DNA from: an uncultured Mucilaginibacter sp. | GTDB taxonomy: Bacteria > Bacteroidota > Bacteroidia > Sphingobacteriales > Sphingobacteriaceae | Reading direction: 5' to 3' | Assembly: GCF_903893715.1 (NCBI RefSeq) | Contig: NZ_CAITNG010000112.1 | Span: 1-64,000 of the forward strand | DNA length: 64,000 bases | In this document: positions 52,940 to 62,698 of the stretch, piece by piece | Layout of the letters: each line of letters opens with the position of its first letter | How positions within the stretch are numbered: position 1 is the first letter of the stretch | Program-made: the position numbers and the translations under genes | Notes under the pieces: model-generated | The model's database searches: none | Seen by the model: only the letters and a program-made list of their open reading frames with translations | Told to the model about the DNA's origin: nothing

Positions 52940-53944
52940 TCAATACAGATCAAACTCCTTCGCTAATAACTCAAACGAACGTATTTTGTCTTCGGGTGCA
53001 AAAGTTATTGTTGCAGCCATTATTTCGTCGGCATCGCAATTCTCTGCTAAATCAATTATCTGTTGTTTTACCTGTAGAGGCGTGCCAGCTATCAGTCTGT
53101 TACTGTGCTGCTCCATGCGCATGCGATCTTGTATGGTATACGGATAGTCCTTTATTTCATCATAAGGCGGCATACCTGTGCGCACCTCACCTTTTTCCAT
53201 CTGTAAAAACACATGCAATAACGATCGTTTTAGTTCTTCGGCCTTTTCTTCGGTATCGGCACATAAAACCCATATAGCGATAATTACTTCGGGCTTAGGG
53301 AAAATATCTGACGGAACAAAACGAGTGCGGTATGTTGTAATGGCCTCTTTTACGCCATTGGCCGCGATAAATTGGGCAAAAGCTAAGCCCAAGCCCATAT
53401 CTGCTGCAGTGTAGGCACTGCTACCGCTGGATGTCAGCATCCAGATGGGTGGTTCATCATAAACCACCGGTATAGCCTTTACCGACCCGAACTGCGTTTG
53501 CACCTGGTCGTTAAAATACATTTGCAACTCATTAACCTGTTGTATATAATCCTCTTCTTTAAAACGATTGCCTGGATTTAACAGCGACGCCGTTATCCTG
53601 TCGCCTCCCGGCGCACGCCCTATGCCAAGGTCAATACGACCGGGAGCCATGGTTTCGAGCAGTCTGAAATTTTCGGCCACCTTAAGCGAGCTATGGTTTG
53701 GCAACATGATTCCCCCTGAGCCAAGTCTGATATGCTTAGTAACGGCGGCAAGATAAGCGATGAGAACTTCGGGAGCAGACCCTGCTATGCTTACCAGGTT
53801 ATGATGCTCCGATACCCAAAAGCGGTGATAGCCCCAACCTTCGGCCTTTTGAACTAATTGGATGGTATGCTTGATGGAATCAATAGCCAATCCGCCCTTG
53901 CTGATGGTTGACTGATCAAGTATACTGAGCTTAATATTTTTCAT
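52940..53944 (-). CDS. LLM-class flavin-dependent oxidoreductase
   Basis: The 334-residue protein belongs to the luciferase-like monooxygenase group (YwcH/YhbW-like), with LSILDQSTISKGG at the start, YHRFWVSEHHNL, RLGSGGIMLPNHSSLKVAENF and RIDLGIGRAPGGD blocks that form the flavin-binding TIM barrel. It would use reduced FMN and oxygen, or act as an F420/FMN reductase; the substrate is unknown. It is transcribed alone, facing the TlpA-like gene. Confidence 0.9.
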   Translation of the reverse strand: MKNIKLSILDQSTISKGGLAIDSIKHTIQLVQKAEGWGYHRFWVSEHHNLVSIAGSAPEVLIAYLAAVTKHIRLGSGGIMLPNHSSLKVAENFRLLETMAPGRIDLGIGRAPGGDRITASLLNPGNRFKEEDYIQQVNELQMYFNDQVQTQFGSVKAIPVVYDEPPIWMLTSSGSSAYTAADMGLGLAFAQFIAANGVKEAITTYRTRFVPSDIFPKPEVIIAIWVLCADTEEKAEELKRSLLHVFLQMEKGEVRTGMPPYDEIKDYPYTIQDRMRMEQHSNRLIAGTPLQVKQQIIDLAENCDADEIMAATITFAPEDKIRSFELLAKEFDLY

Positions 53945-54059
53945 GAAAACGTAGCACTATTAAACACAGCAAATTGAATGATCTAGAACCAATAAAAAGT
54001 AATGGCTGTATCATAAAACCTATGGGATGATACATAATGACACAAATTTACTAAAACAG

Positions 54060-54094
54060 AAAAGGGTAACAGCCCTGTTGGCCATTACCCTTTT
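54060..54094. terminator. Terminator hairpin downstream of the 29-residue gene
   Basis: AAAAGGGTAA (54060-54069) pairs perfectly with TTACCCTTTT (54085-54094), with an inner GCC/GGC stem. On the minus strand the stem is followed by T residues. It starts 24 bp after the stop of the small minus-strand gene, supporting that gene as a real transcription unit. Confidence 0.75.
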
Positions 54095-54117
54095 GTTTCA
54101 TCCAGATTTACAATCAA

Positions 54118-54207
54118 TCAGATCAGGTAATTAACAAGTCCCGCGATACCGATAACCAGTACCGCAAAGCCCTGAATTTTTTGTTCGAATGTTAGATTTA
54201 ATTTCAT
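54118..54207 (-). CDS. Very small membrane protein, 29 residues
   Basis: From ATG 54207 the frame encodes MKLNLTFEQKIQGFAVLVIG and nine more residues ending LVNYLI. A short amphipathic start is followed by one hydrophobic segment, typical of small inner-membrane proteins. Both flanks support it: a TAACTTTG -7 element 22 bp upstream and a terminator hairpin just downstream. I do not recognise the family. It would be missed by usual length cut-offs. Confidence 0.6.
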   Translation of the reverse strand: MKLNLTFEQKIQGFAVLVIGIAGLVNYLI

Positions 54208-54540
54208 GCTATAGTTAATTAGGATAAACAAAGTTACACAAAAACAAGAGGTCATCCATACAAAAAAATATTTTTATTAATTTTTAAGCAATATTTACTT
54301 TACATTGAATACAATTGAATTTGATGTTTTATTCATTAAAATATTAATAAAAAGAACAATGCTTTGTATATTGTTGTTATACAAAATACCAGCACAAATC
54401 CGTGAAAAATGCACATATTCTTTACAAATTATCATTAAGGCAAGCTGCCCAGAGTTGCGATGATGCGATTTATTTTATTGCGCTTGCTACTACGGCTAAG
54501 TTTGTTAACAACATATTTTTAGGTAACAATTAATTTATAT
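54208..54540. other. 333-bp AT-rich intergenic region with a perfect inverted repeat
   Basis: No gene is seen apart from the promoter of the small minus-strand gene at the left. TTTGTATA (54363-54370) and TATACAAA (54378-54385), 7 bp apart, form a perfect inverted repeat, a possible operator for the aldehyde dehydrogenase gene that starts at 54541. The rest is AT-rich without clear hairpins. Confidence 0.45.
54229..54236 (-). promoter_or_regulatory. -7 element of the 29-residue gene
   Basis: On the minus strand this reads TAACTTTG, a full match to TAnnTTTG, 21 bp before the ATG. A TTTG lies further upstream at a spacing of 24 bp, slightly beyond the usual range. Confidence 0.45.
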
Positions 54541-55908
54541 ATGAATATATTTTCAGTTAACCCGGTAAACGGAGAGGTTATTAAAAAGTACCAACTGGAC
54601 AGCAATAAAGCAGTCTTCAAAAAAATAGAAGAAACCCACGCGGCATGGCTCAAATGGAAACAAACCACTTTTGTCCAACGTGCCGCGCTGTTAAACCAAA
54701 TGGCCCTGGTTTTGGATAGCCAAAAAGCCGAACTGGCAAAACTGATGGCATTGGAAATGGGCAAACCTATAAAGCAAGGCATAACCGAAATTGAAAAGTG
54801 TGCATCGGTGTGCACTTATTACGCGCAAAACGCTGAAAGTTTTTTGAAAGACCAGACCGTTAAAACTGAAGCTGCAAAAAGCTACGTTACGTTTCAACCG
54901 ATTGGCGTGGTGTTGGCTGTTATGCCCTGGAACTTCCCTTTTTGGCAGGTGTTCCGCTTTTTGGCGCCTGCGTTAGCGGCAGGTAACTGCGGAGTACTCA
55001 AACACGCCTCAAACGTTCCCGGCTGCGCTTTGGCTATAGAAGATATAGTTAAACAAGCCGGTTTCCCGGATAATGTTTTTCAAACCCTGCTCATTAGTAG
55101 TGCACAGGTAAACAAAGTAATTGAAAACCCGCTGATAAAAGCCGTAACCTTAACGGGAAGCACCAAAGCCGGTATACAGGTAGCCCAAAAGGCAGGGGCG
55201 TTGCTAAAAAAAACGTTGTTGGAATTGGGCGGCAGCGACGCCTACATCATAATGGAAGATGCCGACCTGGAACATGCCGCCGAAACTTGTGTAAACAGCC
55301 GCCTCATCAACAACGGGCAAAGTTGTATAGCGGCAAAACGGTTTATCGTTGTTAAAACCGTTGAAAAAGAATTCACCCGGCTGTTCCTCGAAAAAATGAA
55401 AGCCAAAACCATGGGCGACCCTTTAACGGATGGAACGAATGTTGGCCCACAAGCCCGTGTTGACTTGCGCGATGAATTGCACAAACAAGTTAAAAAGTCA
55501 GTTAGGATGGGAGCAAAATGTATTCTGGGTGGTGTGGTACCCAAAGATAAAAGTGCCTTTTACCCGCCAACCATCCTAACCAAAGTTAAAAAAGGGATGC
55601 CTGCTTATCATGAAGAACTGTTTGGACCCGTAGCTGCCATCATAAAGGCCCGTGATGAAGCCGAGGCCATAACTATTGCGAACGATAGTATATTTGGCTT
55701 GGGTGGCGCCATATTCACGCAAAATAAAGTGAAAGGCAGGTTTATTGCTGCCAAGTTAATGGAGGCAGGTTCGTGCTTTGTTAATACGATGGTAAAGTCG
55801 GACCCGAGACTGCCTTTTGGCGGTATCAAACAATCGGGTTACGGGAGGGAGCTCGGTATGTTTGGAATACACGAGTTTGTGAATATAAAAACGGTGTATA
55901 TTGCTTAA
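54541..55908 (+). CDS. NAD(P)-dependent succinate-semialdehyde dehydrogenase-like ALDH
   Basis: The 455-residue aldehyde dehydrogenase resembles the GabD/Sad group that oxidises succinic semialdehyde. It has the cofactor-side PWNFPFWQVFRF, ALTLTGS-like VTLTGSTKAG, the catalytic Glu in LLELGGSDAYI, and the nucleophile Cys in NNGQSCIAAKRF. FGGIKQSGYGRELG near the C-terminus is typical. A possible operator lies about 160 bp upstream. It is followed at 61 bp by the transferase-like gene. Confidence 0.9.
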   Translation: MNIFSVNPVNGEVIKKYQLDSNKAVFKKIEETHAAWLKWKQTTFVQRAALLNQMALVLDSQKAELAKLMALEMGKPIKQGITEIEKCASVCTYYAQNAESFLKDQTVKTEAAKSYVTFQPIGVVLAVMPWNFPFWQVFRFLAPALAAGNCGVLKHASNVPGCALAIEDIVKQAGFPDNVFQTLLISSAQVNKVIENPLIKAVTLTGSTKAGIQVAQKAGALLKKTLLELGGSDAYIIMEDADLEHAAETCVNSRLINNGQSCIAAKRFIVVKTVEKEFTRLFLEKMKAKTMGDPLTDGTNVGPQARVDLRDELHKQVKKSVRMGAKCILGGVVPKDKSAFYPPTILTKVKKGMPAYHEELFGPVAAIIKARDEAEAITIANDSIFGLGGAIFTQNKVKGRFIAAKLMEAGSCFVNTMVKSDPRLPFGGIKQSGYGRELGMFGIHEFVNIKTVYIA

Positions 55909-55969
55909 CATTAGTTTATTGCTAATTTAAAATCGTATATTTAGCATATCTGATTTATCGTACTAAAAA

Positions 55970-56572
55970 ATGAAAAAGGCCGCTATCATCATCTTCATTA
56001 AAAACCCCGACCTTGGCCGGGTGAAAAAACGATTGGCCCAAACTGTTGGTGATGAGGCGGCACTCGAAGTATATAAACAAATGCTCGACCATACTTTGCT
56101 CATCACAAAATCATTAAGCGTCGATAAGTTTTTGTATTACGACAGGGAAGCTGTTACCAATGATAACTGGCCTGATGACCAGTACAAAAAAAACCTGCAA
56201 TCGGGGCCTACCATGTCGGCCAGGATAACCAATGCTTTTAAAGAAGTATTTGATGCGGGTTATGAGCATGTGGCCATTATTGGCAGCGACTGCTTTGACC
56301 TGGAAGAGCGCATCATCCGTCTGGCCTTCCGCCAATTGGACCATTTCGATGCTGTACTCGGCCCAACAAAAGATGGCGGCTCTTACCTGTTTGGTCTCAC
56401 CAATTACCAATCTGATGTGTTTAATGTCGGCGGTTGGGGAACACCCACTTTATCCCGGGAATTACAAAAAGCTATACAACGATCAAAAAAAAGTTGCTTT
56501 TTGTTATCAGAATTGCCCAGCATAACTACAGTTGAAGATTTGACCGATGATTTAAAGAGTTTAGTTAAGTGA
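55970..56572 (+). CDS. DUF2064 glycosyltransferase-like protein (TIGR04282 type)
   Basis: The 200-residue protein has a nucleotide-sugar-transferase fold with IIIFIKNPDLGRVKKRLAQ at the start, IIGSDCFDLEERII in the middle and VLGPTKDGGSYLFGL, the hallmark of this family (rSAM/selenodomain-associated transferase 1). The function is uncertain; members sit near radical-SAM or glycosyltransferase genes in other genomes, which are absent here. Confidence 0.85.
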   Translation: MKKAAIIIFIKNPDLGRVKKRLAQTVGDEAALEVYKQMLDHTLLITKSLSVDKFLYYDREAVTNDNWPDDQYKKNLQSGPTMSARITNAFKEVFDAGYEHVAIIGSDCFDLEERIIRLAFRQLDHFDAVLGPTKDGGSYLFGLTNYQSDVFNVGGWGTPTLSRELQKAIQRSKKSCFLLSELPSITTVEDLTDDLKSLVK

Positions 56573-56795
56573 TTATTGCAAGTATTTGATTAGCAATATA
56601 TATTAACTTAAAGTTTAATCAGATATATACCGTTATCGCCTTTCTTGTTTGCTAATAATTGTGGCCACTAGGACGCGAAATCGCTAAATTCCACTTGCGC
56701 TCATGTACACCTTCCGTCTTCCACATCCCATCTTCCCTCCTATTCTATTTACCTTATACTGACCATCCCCCTACCCTTTTGCTATTTTAAATACC

Positions 56796-56803
56796 TACTT
56801 TTG
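56796..56803 (+). promoter_or_regulatory. Possible -7 element for mnmA
   Basis: TACTTTTG matches TAnnTTTG and lies 12 bp before the mnmA ATG at 56816. A TTTG lies 14 bp further upstream, shorter than the usual spacing. This position also argues against the alternative TTG start at 56801, which lies in the element. Confidence 0.45.
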
Positions 56804-56815
56804 CGCTTTGAAACA

Positions 56816-57904
56816 ATGAGCAAGCACGGTAGAATTTTGGTAGCCATGAGTGGCGGGGTTGATAGTTCGGTTGCGGCAGTGATGCTGCACGAGCAGGGCT
56901 ATGAGGTAATTGGCTTGACCATGAAAACCTGGGACTACGCCTCATCGGGCACCAACACCAAAGAGACCGGATGCTGCAGTTTGGATAGCATTAACGATGC
57001 ACGGGCTTTGGCTGTTGGCTATGGTTTCCCGCATTATATACTCGACATCCGCAGCGAGTTTGGTGATTTTGTGATAGACAATTTTGTTGACGAATACCTT
57101 GCGGGGCGCACCCCTAACCCATGTGTGTTGTGCAATACCCACATCAAATGGGAAGCTTTGTTGAAACGGGCAGATAAGCTTGACTGCGAGTTTATTGCCA
57201 CCGGGCATTATGCCAACATCCGCCAGCATGATAATGGCCGATACGTCGTATCAAAGGGTTTGGATGAAAACAAGGACCAGAGTTATGTGCTTTGGGGCGT
57301 ATCACAACAGAACCTGGCGCGTACCCGGTTCCCGCTGGGTAGTTTCGCCAAGGCGGAAATAAGACAAATGGCCAAAGATATGGGTCAGTTGGAATTGGCC
57401 AACAAAAGCGAAAGCTACGAGATCTGTTTTGTGCCTGATAATGATTATCGCTCCTTCTTACGTCATAAAGTAGCCGATTTGGAAGAACGCGTTGCCGGTG
57501 GCAATTATGTTTTAACTGATGGCACGGTTGTTGGAAAACATCAGGGATATCCGTTTTATACCATTGGCCAGCGCAAGGGTTTAGGCATTGCATTAGGCGA
57601 ACCGATGTTTGTAACCCAAATATTGCCCGAAAGCAATACCGTAGTACTGGGCCGTGCCGAAGATTTGGAACGGGGCGAGGCATGGGTAAGGAACCTAAAC
57701 CTGGTGAAATACGAAACCATTACCGAACCTATTGAGGCTACTACCAAAATACGCTATAAGGACGCCGGTATGTTAAGCAATATTGTGCAGGTTGGAGAGC
57801 ATATGAAAGTCGACTTTCACCACAAGGTATCGGGTATAGCACCCGGCCAATCGGCTGTTTTTTACGAAGGCAATGACTTGTTAGGCGGCGGTTTTTTAAT
57901 CTGA
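56816..57904 (+). CDS. mnmA: tRNA-specific 2-thiouridylase MnmA
   Basis: MnmA adds sulphur to U34 of certain tRNAs. The 362-residue protein has the P-loop SGGVDSS (12-18), NPCVLCN with the catalytic Cys103, GHYAN, SYEICFVPDNDYR with the second Cys204, and GQRKGLGIA. A Cys pair at 53-54 lies in the TGCCS segment. ATG 56816 is chosen because an upstream TTG lies in the promoter. topA follows 118 bp downstream. Confidence 0.95.
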   Translation: MSKHGRILVAMSGGVDSSVAAVMLHEQGYEVIGLTMKTWDYASSGTNTKETGCCSLDSINDARALAVGYGFPHYILDIRSEFGDFVIDNFVDEYLAGRTPNPCVLCNTHIKWEALLKRADKLDCEFIATGHYANIRQHDNGRYVVSKGLDENKDQSYVLWGVSQQNLARTRFPLGSFAKAEIRQMAKDMGQLELANKSESYEICFVPDNDYRSFLRHKVADLEERVAGGNYVLTDGTVVGKHQGYPFYTIGQRKGLGIALGEPMFVTQILPESNTVVLGRAEDLERGEAWVRNLNLVKYETITEPIEATTKIRYKDAGMLSNIVQVGEHMKVDFHHKVSGIAPGQSAVFYEGNDLLGGGFLI

Positions 57905-58022
57905 TAACAACTCCGATTGTTGCTGTTATTGTTGAAAATTTGCACCTTGTTTGCAAAAATTTGCAATAACTAAAGTTTGCGTTTCATTTTCTTTATGCTT
58001 TATTTGCAAAAAAACTTGATAA

Positions 58023-60431
58023 ATGGCTAAAAATTTACTCATTGTAGAGTCTCCGGCGAAAGCCAAAACCATTGAAGGTTATCTTGGAAAAGATTTTACC
58101 GTTAAATCGAGTTACGGCCATATCCGCGATTTGGTCAAGTCGGAAGACGCCATTGATATCAAAAATAATTTCGAACAGAAATACGAGGTACCTGCCGATA
58201 AAAAGCAGGTAGTAAGCGAGTTAAAAAAATTAGCTAAAGAAGCCGAAATGGTTTGGCTCGCATCGGACGAGGACCGCGAGGGAGAAGCTATATCGTGGCA
58301 TTTGTTTGATACCCTGGGTTTAAAAGATGCGACTACAAAACGCATTGTTTTTCACGAGATAACAAAGGGTGCCATTGAGAAAGCTATCCAAAACCCACGA
58401 AAAATAGATTATAACCTGGTGAACGCTCAACAGGCCCGCCGGGTATTAGACAGGTTAGTAGGTTTTGAACTATCCCCTGTTTTGTGGAAAAAGGTTAAGC
58501 CATCGCTTTCAGCTGGTCGTGTACAATCGGTAGCGGTAAGATTGATTGTTGACCGTGAGCGTGAAGTCAATAAATTTAATTCGGAAGCTGCTTTCCGTAT
58601 CGTCGCTATTTTTGGTAAGGGTAAAGAAGCCTTTAAAGCTGAGTTGCCCGAGCGTTTTAGCAAGCAAGAAGATGCTGAAAAGTTTTTGACGGATTGTATC
58701 AACGCTGCTTTCGCTATAAAAAGTCTGGAAACAAAGCCGGCAAAGCGTAGCCCTGCCGCACCGTTTACCACATCTACTTTGCAACAGGAAGCCAGTCGCA
58801 AGCTGGGTTTTTCGGTATCGCGTACCATGTCGGTAGCGCAAAAGCTGTATGAGTATGGTAAGATCACCTACATGCGTACTGATTCGGTAAATCTGTCGGA
58901 CACGGCGTTGAACGCCGCCGAAAAACAGATTGTATCGGCCTACGGCGAAAAATACCATCAGTTACGCAAGTATAAAACCAAATCGGCAGGGGCGCAGGAA
59001 GCGCACGAAGCCATCAGGCCAACTTTTTTTGAAAACCACACTACAGACGGCGACCCGTCGGAACGTCGTTTATACGAGCTGATATGGAAGCGTGCGATAG
59101 CATCGCAGATGAGTGAGGCACAGTTTGAAAAAACTACCGCCAAAATTGACATTTCGACACGCAGCGAAGATCTGGTTGCCAACGGCGAGGTGATGAAGTT
59201 TGACGGCTTTTTGAAGGTTTACCTCGAATCATCGGACGATGAAGAAGAATTATCGGAAGATGGCGACAATGCCATGTTACCGCCATTAGTCCAAGGTCAG
59301 TTATTGACTCTGCGCGATATGACCGCTACCGAACGCTTTTCGCGGCCGGCTGCGCGCTATACAGAAGCGAGTTTAGTGAAGAAATTGGAAGAATTGGGTA
59401 TAGGCCGACCATCTACTTACGCTCCTACCATCTCCACCATTCAAAACCGTGGTTATGTGGTTAAAGAAGACCGCGATGGCAAACCGCGTAACTATCGGGT
59501 GATGACATTGGCAAACGGCCACATCAGCAAAGAAGAAAAAACGGAGAATACCGGTGTTGAACGCGCCAAGTTATTCCCAACGGATATTGGCGCCGTGGTG
59601 AACGACTTTTTGGTTCAACATTTTAAAGGCATCGTCGATTTTAACTTCACCGCTAAGGTTGAAAAACAATTTGATGAGATAGCCCAGGGATTGACCGATT
59701 GGACAGATATGATCCGTTCGTTCTACACCCCATTTCATATTGAAGTGGAGAGCACCAAGGAGACTGCAGAACGTGCAACCGGCGAGCGCGATTTGGGTAT
59801 CGACCCGGTAAGCGGCAAAAAAGTATCAGTGCGTATTGGCCGTTACGGCCCTTTTGTGCAAATCGGCGAAAGCGAAAGCAAGGAAGAAGGCGGCAATACC
59901 GTAAAACCGGCATACGCCAGTTTACGCGCAGGGCAAATGATAGAAAGCATTACGCTTGAAGAAGCTATGGACCTGTTCAGGCTACCTAAAAAAGTTGGTT
60001 TTTATGAGGATAAGGACATGACAGTTGCCATCGGCAAATTTGGCCCGTATATACGCCATAACAGCGCCTTTTATTCGCTGCCAAAAGAACTTGACCCGCA
60101 CGATGTTACTGAAGCGCAGGCCATAGAAATTATCGAAGCGAAACGTAAGCGCGATGCGGAAAGGCTCATCAAAACCTTTGATGAAGACCCGGATGTGAAG
60201 ATATTGAACGGCCGCTGGGGGCCATACATTGAATTTGGCAAACTGAACCTTAAAATACCTAAGGACAAAGACCCTAACACCTTGACCTTTGAAGAATGTA
60301 AGGCTTTAGCCGATATAGCCGAAAAGGAACCTAAGAAACCGGGACGCTTTGGCGCCAAAAAGGCAGCACCTGTTAAAGCAAAGACACCGGCTAAAAAGAA
60401 ACCGGCAGCAAAAGCTGCTAAAAAGAAGTAA
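58023..60431 (+). CDS. topA: DNA topoisomerase I
   Basis: The type IA enzyme removes negative supercoils. The 802-residue protein has the TOPRIM start NLLIVESPAKAKTIEGYLG, LASDEDREGEAISWH, the catalytic Tyr in ITYMRTDSVNLS (about 285) and PTYAPTISTIQNRGYV. C-terminal Topo_C repeats (VSVRIGRYGPF, KFGPYIRH, GRWGPYIEFG) replace zinc fingers, and a Lys/Ala/Pro-rich tail (about 770-802) ends the protein, as usual in Bacteroidota. Confidence 0.97.
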   Translation: MAKNLLIVESPAKAKTIEGYLGKDFTVKSSYGHIRDLVKSEDAIDIKNNFEQKYEVPADKKQVVSELKKLAKEAEMVWLASDEDREGEAISWHLFDTLGLKDATTKRIVFHEITKGAIEKAIQNPRKIDYNLVNAQQARRVLDRLVGFELSPVLWKKVKPSLSAGRVQSVAVRLIVDREREVNKFNSEAAFRIVAIFGKGKEAFKAELPERFSKQEDAEKFLTDCINAAFAIKSLETKPAKRSPAAPFTTSTLQQEASRKLGFSVSRTMSVAQKLYEYGKITYMRTDSVNLSDTALNAAEKQIVSAYGEKYHQLRKYKTKSAGAQEAHEAIRPTFFENHTTDGDPSERRLYELIWKRAIASQMSEAQFEKTTAKIDISTRSEDLVANGEVMKFDGFLKVYLESSDDEEELSEDGDNAMLPPLVQGQLLTLRDMTATERFSRPAARYTEASLVKKLEELGIGRPSTYAPTISTIQNRGYVVKEDRDGKPRNYRVMTLANGHISKEEKTENTGVERAKLFPTDIGAVVNDFLVQHFKGIVDFNFTAKVEKQFDEIAQGLTDWTDMIRSFYTPFHIEVESTKETAERATGERDLGIDPVSGKKVSVRIGRYGPFVQIGESESKEEGGNTVKPAYASLRAGQMIESITLEEAMDLFRLPKKVGFYEDKDMTVAIGKFGPYIRHNSAFYSLPKELDPHDVTEAQAIEIIEAKRKRDAERLIKTFDEDPDVKILNGRWGPYIEFGKLNLKIPKDKDPNTLTFEECKALADIAEKEPKKPGRFGAKKAAPVKAKTPAKKKPAAKAAKKK

Positions 60432-60458
60432 AACCGCGCCCTGCGCTTTGCCGAGGAC

Positions 60459-60863
60459 ATGAAAAAAGACCTTCCCCAAAATATAGTACAGGATATAGCT
60501 ATTGCCGTAGCCTTAGAGCGTGAGGATATCGAACTCAAGATATGGTATGTTTATCTCATCAACCTCAAAAAGGTGGCGATAGAAAATGTACTTATCACGT
60601 CGCGCGGGTATGGCGAAAAGAACGGCGAAAAGGTAAAAACTTCGACATTGCGCCACATGTTCCCGAAAGTTGAAAGCGGAAAATCTGTTTTGGTTGAACC
60701 TATTGACGAGCAGACCTTCGGCCTTGCCAATGAGTATTGGCTGAGCTACTATATAGACGGGAATATTTACGATAAGAAATTCATCTTTTTGCCCGAAAGC
60801 ATTATCGATTCGAACTTTATTAAGCTACCTGTTTTAAACAAACCGGGTGTAATGATATTGTAA
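60459..60863 (+). CDS. Conserved-looking protein of unknown function, 134 residues
   Basis: The soluble protein begins MKKDLPQNIVQDIAIAVALE and has a strand-rich middle (KIWYVYLINLKK, VLITSRGYG, SYYIDGNIYDKKFIFLP). No signal peptide or catalytic motif is seen. I do not recognise a named family. It follows topA after 27 bp and is probably co-transcribed; its even composition and coupling argue that it is real. Confidence 0.7.
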   Translation: MKKDLPQNIVQDIAIAVALEREDIELKIWYVYLINLKKVAIENVLITSRGYGEKNGEKVKTSTLRHMFPKVESGKSVLVEPIDEQTFGLANEYWLSYYIDGNIYDKKFIFLPESIIDSNFIKLPVLNKPGVMIL

Positions 60864-61123
60864 AAAAGGCCGTACCTATCCACCCAAGGACAAATATCCA
60901 AACTCAATGAGGCTCAGTGTTTTGTTAACCAAAGCGCTTTAGGATGCTGTAACAGCAACTTGCCCCAACTGTGAAATATCGGCATGATGATTTTCATATC
61001 TTAAAAGCAGCAATTTAAATGCCATCTATCTGTTTTAACGGAACATAAACCCGAAAAGTTGTATAAAACGACGATTTAGTTAGGTTTTTATGTTGATGAC
61101 AAAATTTTATTTTATTTTTAACC

Positions 61124-61828
61124 ATGCTTGAACAGATAGACCTGCAAAATGTTCTGATTTTAGACATCGAGACTGTCCCGCAATACGCACACTTTGACGA
61201 AGTGCCCGATGCGATGCAAAAACTGTGGGCAGCCAAAACCCAATATCAGCGCAAAGACGAAACGCCTGAGGAATTTTATGAACGCGCCGGCATTTGGGCC
61301 GAGTTTGGTAAAATAATTTGTATATCGGTAGGCATATTTACGCCGGGGCCGCCTGTTGGTTTACGGGTTAAATCATTCGCCGACCATGATGAGGCCGTTT
61401 TATTAAAGCAGTTTTGCATGATGCTAAAAAAGCAGCCAAAAACCTTAATGCTTTGCGCCCATAACGGGAAAGAGTTTGACTTTCCTTATTTGTGCCGACG
61501 GATGATCATCAATGGTATATCGATACCGTCACAACTGGATATGGCCGGTAAAAAGCCATGGGAAATTGTGCACCTGGATACCATGGAATTATGGAAGTTT
61601 GGCGATTACAAAAGCTACACCTCATTGAGCCTGTTGACCGAAATATTTAATATCCCCACCCCGAAAGATGATATTGACGGCAGCCAGGTTGGCCATGTTT
61701 ACTGGCAGGAAAACGCATTGGAACGTATTGCTACCTATTGCCAAAAAGATGTGATTGCTACCGCGCAATTACTGCGGCGTTATCGTTTTGAAGAGCTAAT
61801 TGACGAGATGGATATTGTATATGTGTAA
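61124..61828 (+). CDS. 3'-5' exonuclease, DNA polymerase B exonuclease-like
   Basis: The 234-residue protein has the DEDDy exonuclease pattern: ILDIETVPQ (metal-binding Asp and Glu), MLCAHNGKEFDFPYLCRRM (second Asp) and ATYCQKDVIATAQLLRRY (third Tyr/Asp set near 205). It matches the PF10108 type predicted PolB-related exonucleases. It would degrade DNA or RNA from the 3' end; its cellular role is not established. It is convergent with the ABC ATPase gene at a 12-bp gap. Confidence 0.88.
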   Translation: MLEQIDLQNVLILDIETVPQYAHFDEVPDAMQKLWAAKTQYQRKDETPEEFYERAGIWAEFGKIICISVGIFTPGPPVGLRVKSFADHDEAVLLKQFCMMLKKQPKTLMLCAHNGKEFDFPYLCRRMIINGISIPSQLDMAGKKPWEIVHLDTMELWKFGDYKSYTSLSLLTEIFNIPTPKDDIDGSQVGHVYWQENALERIATYCQKDVIATAQLLRRYRFEELIDEMDIVYV

Positions 61829-61840
61829 ACTTTCAACAAA

Positions 61841-62563
61841 TTATAATGCTGACGTCGACTTACTCACTGTATGGATATCGGGGTTTGGAAAATCCTTTTC
61901 TATCAAACCATCGCGCATACGGACGATGCGGTGGGCATGCAGGGCAATATCCTCTTCATGCGTTACTAAGATAATGGTATTGCCTTTGGCATGAATTTCT
62001 TCCAGCAGGCCCATAATTTCGACAGATGTTTTAGTGTCGAGGTTACCCGTAGGCTCATCGGCTAAAATGATGGATGGGTTATTGATAAGCGCCCTGGCTA
62101 CGGCCACACGCTGGCGCTGCCCGCCCGAAAGCTCATTGGGTTTGTGCTCCACACGGTTGCCCAAGCCTACGTTCTCTAAAGCTTTGCGCGCACGGTCAAC
62201 ACGCACTTGTTTTTTTACGCCTGCATAAACCAGCGGAAGACCCACATTGTCTAACGCGGTGTTACGTGGCAGTAAGTTAAACGTTTGGAAAACGAAGCCT
62301 ATTTCTTTGTTGCGCACTTCGGCCAACTGGTTGTCGCTCATGCGGCTTACGTCAATGCCATTCAAGATATAAACACCTTTGGTTGGGGTATCCAAACAGC
62401 CCAAAATATTCATCAAGGTTGATTTGCCTGAACCTGAAGGACCCATTAAAGCAACAAACTCGCCCTTGTTAATGGTGAGCGATACCGATTTTAAGGCATG
62501 AATAATTTCGGCACCGATAACATATTTGCGACCTATATCTTTAATGGTAATTAATGGCTCCAT
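61841..62563 (-). CDS. ABC transporter ATP-binding protein, LolD/MacB type
   Basis: The 240-residue ATPase has Walker [10 protein letters not shown], the Q-loop [10 protein letters not shown], signature LSGGQRQR, Walker [13 protein letters not shown] and the switch His in VTHEEDIA. It belongs to the MacB/LolD group whose permeases are FtsX-like; no permease lies in the window on this strand next to it. It differs clearly from the ATPase at 4767-5468. The upstream gene at the window edge is separated by 135 bp. Confidence 0.9.
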   Translation of the reverse strand: MEPLITIKDIGRKYVIGAEIIHALKSVSLTINKGEFVALMGPSGSGKSTLMNILGCLDTPTKGVYILNGIDVSRMSDNQLAEVRNKEIGFVFQTFNLLPRNTALDNVGLPLVYAGVKKQVRVDRARKALENVGLGNRVEHKPNELSGGQRQRVAVARALINNPSIILADEPTGNLDTKTSVEIMGLLEEIHAKGNTIILVTHEEDIALHAHRIVRMRDGLIEKDFPNPDIHTVSKSTSAL

Positions 62564-62698
62564 CCGTTTTTGTTTTGTTTGACTAAGATATGGTATGTTA
62601 TGTTACAAGAGAAAAGAAATTAGTTTGCCATCCCATGAATGGAAATAGCGATATAACGGACGACCAATAATAAAACCAGCCACATCAAATCTACCCAA

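Noticed and set aside
58023..60863. Programmed frameshift or fusion of topA with the following unknown gene
   Set aside because: topA ends in a typical Lys/Ala tail with its own stop, and the next gene starts 27 bp later with a normal ATG.
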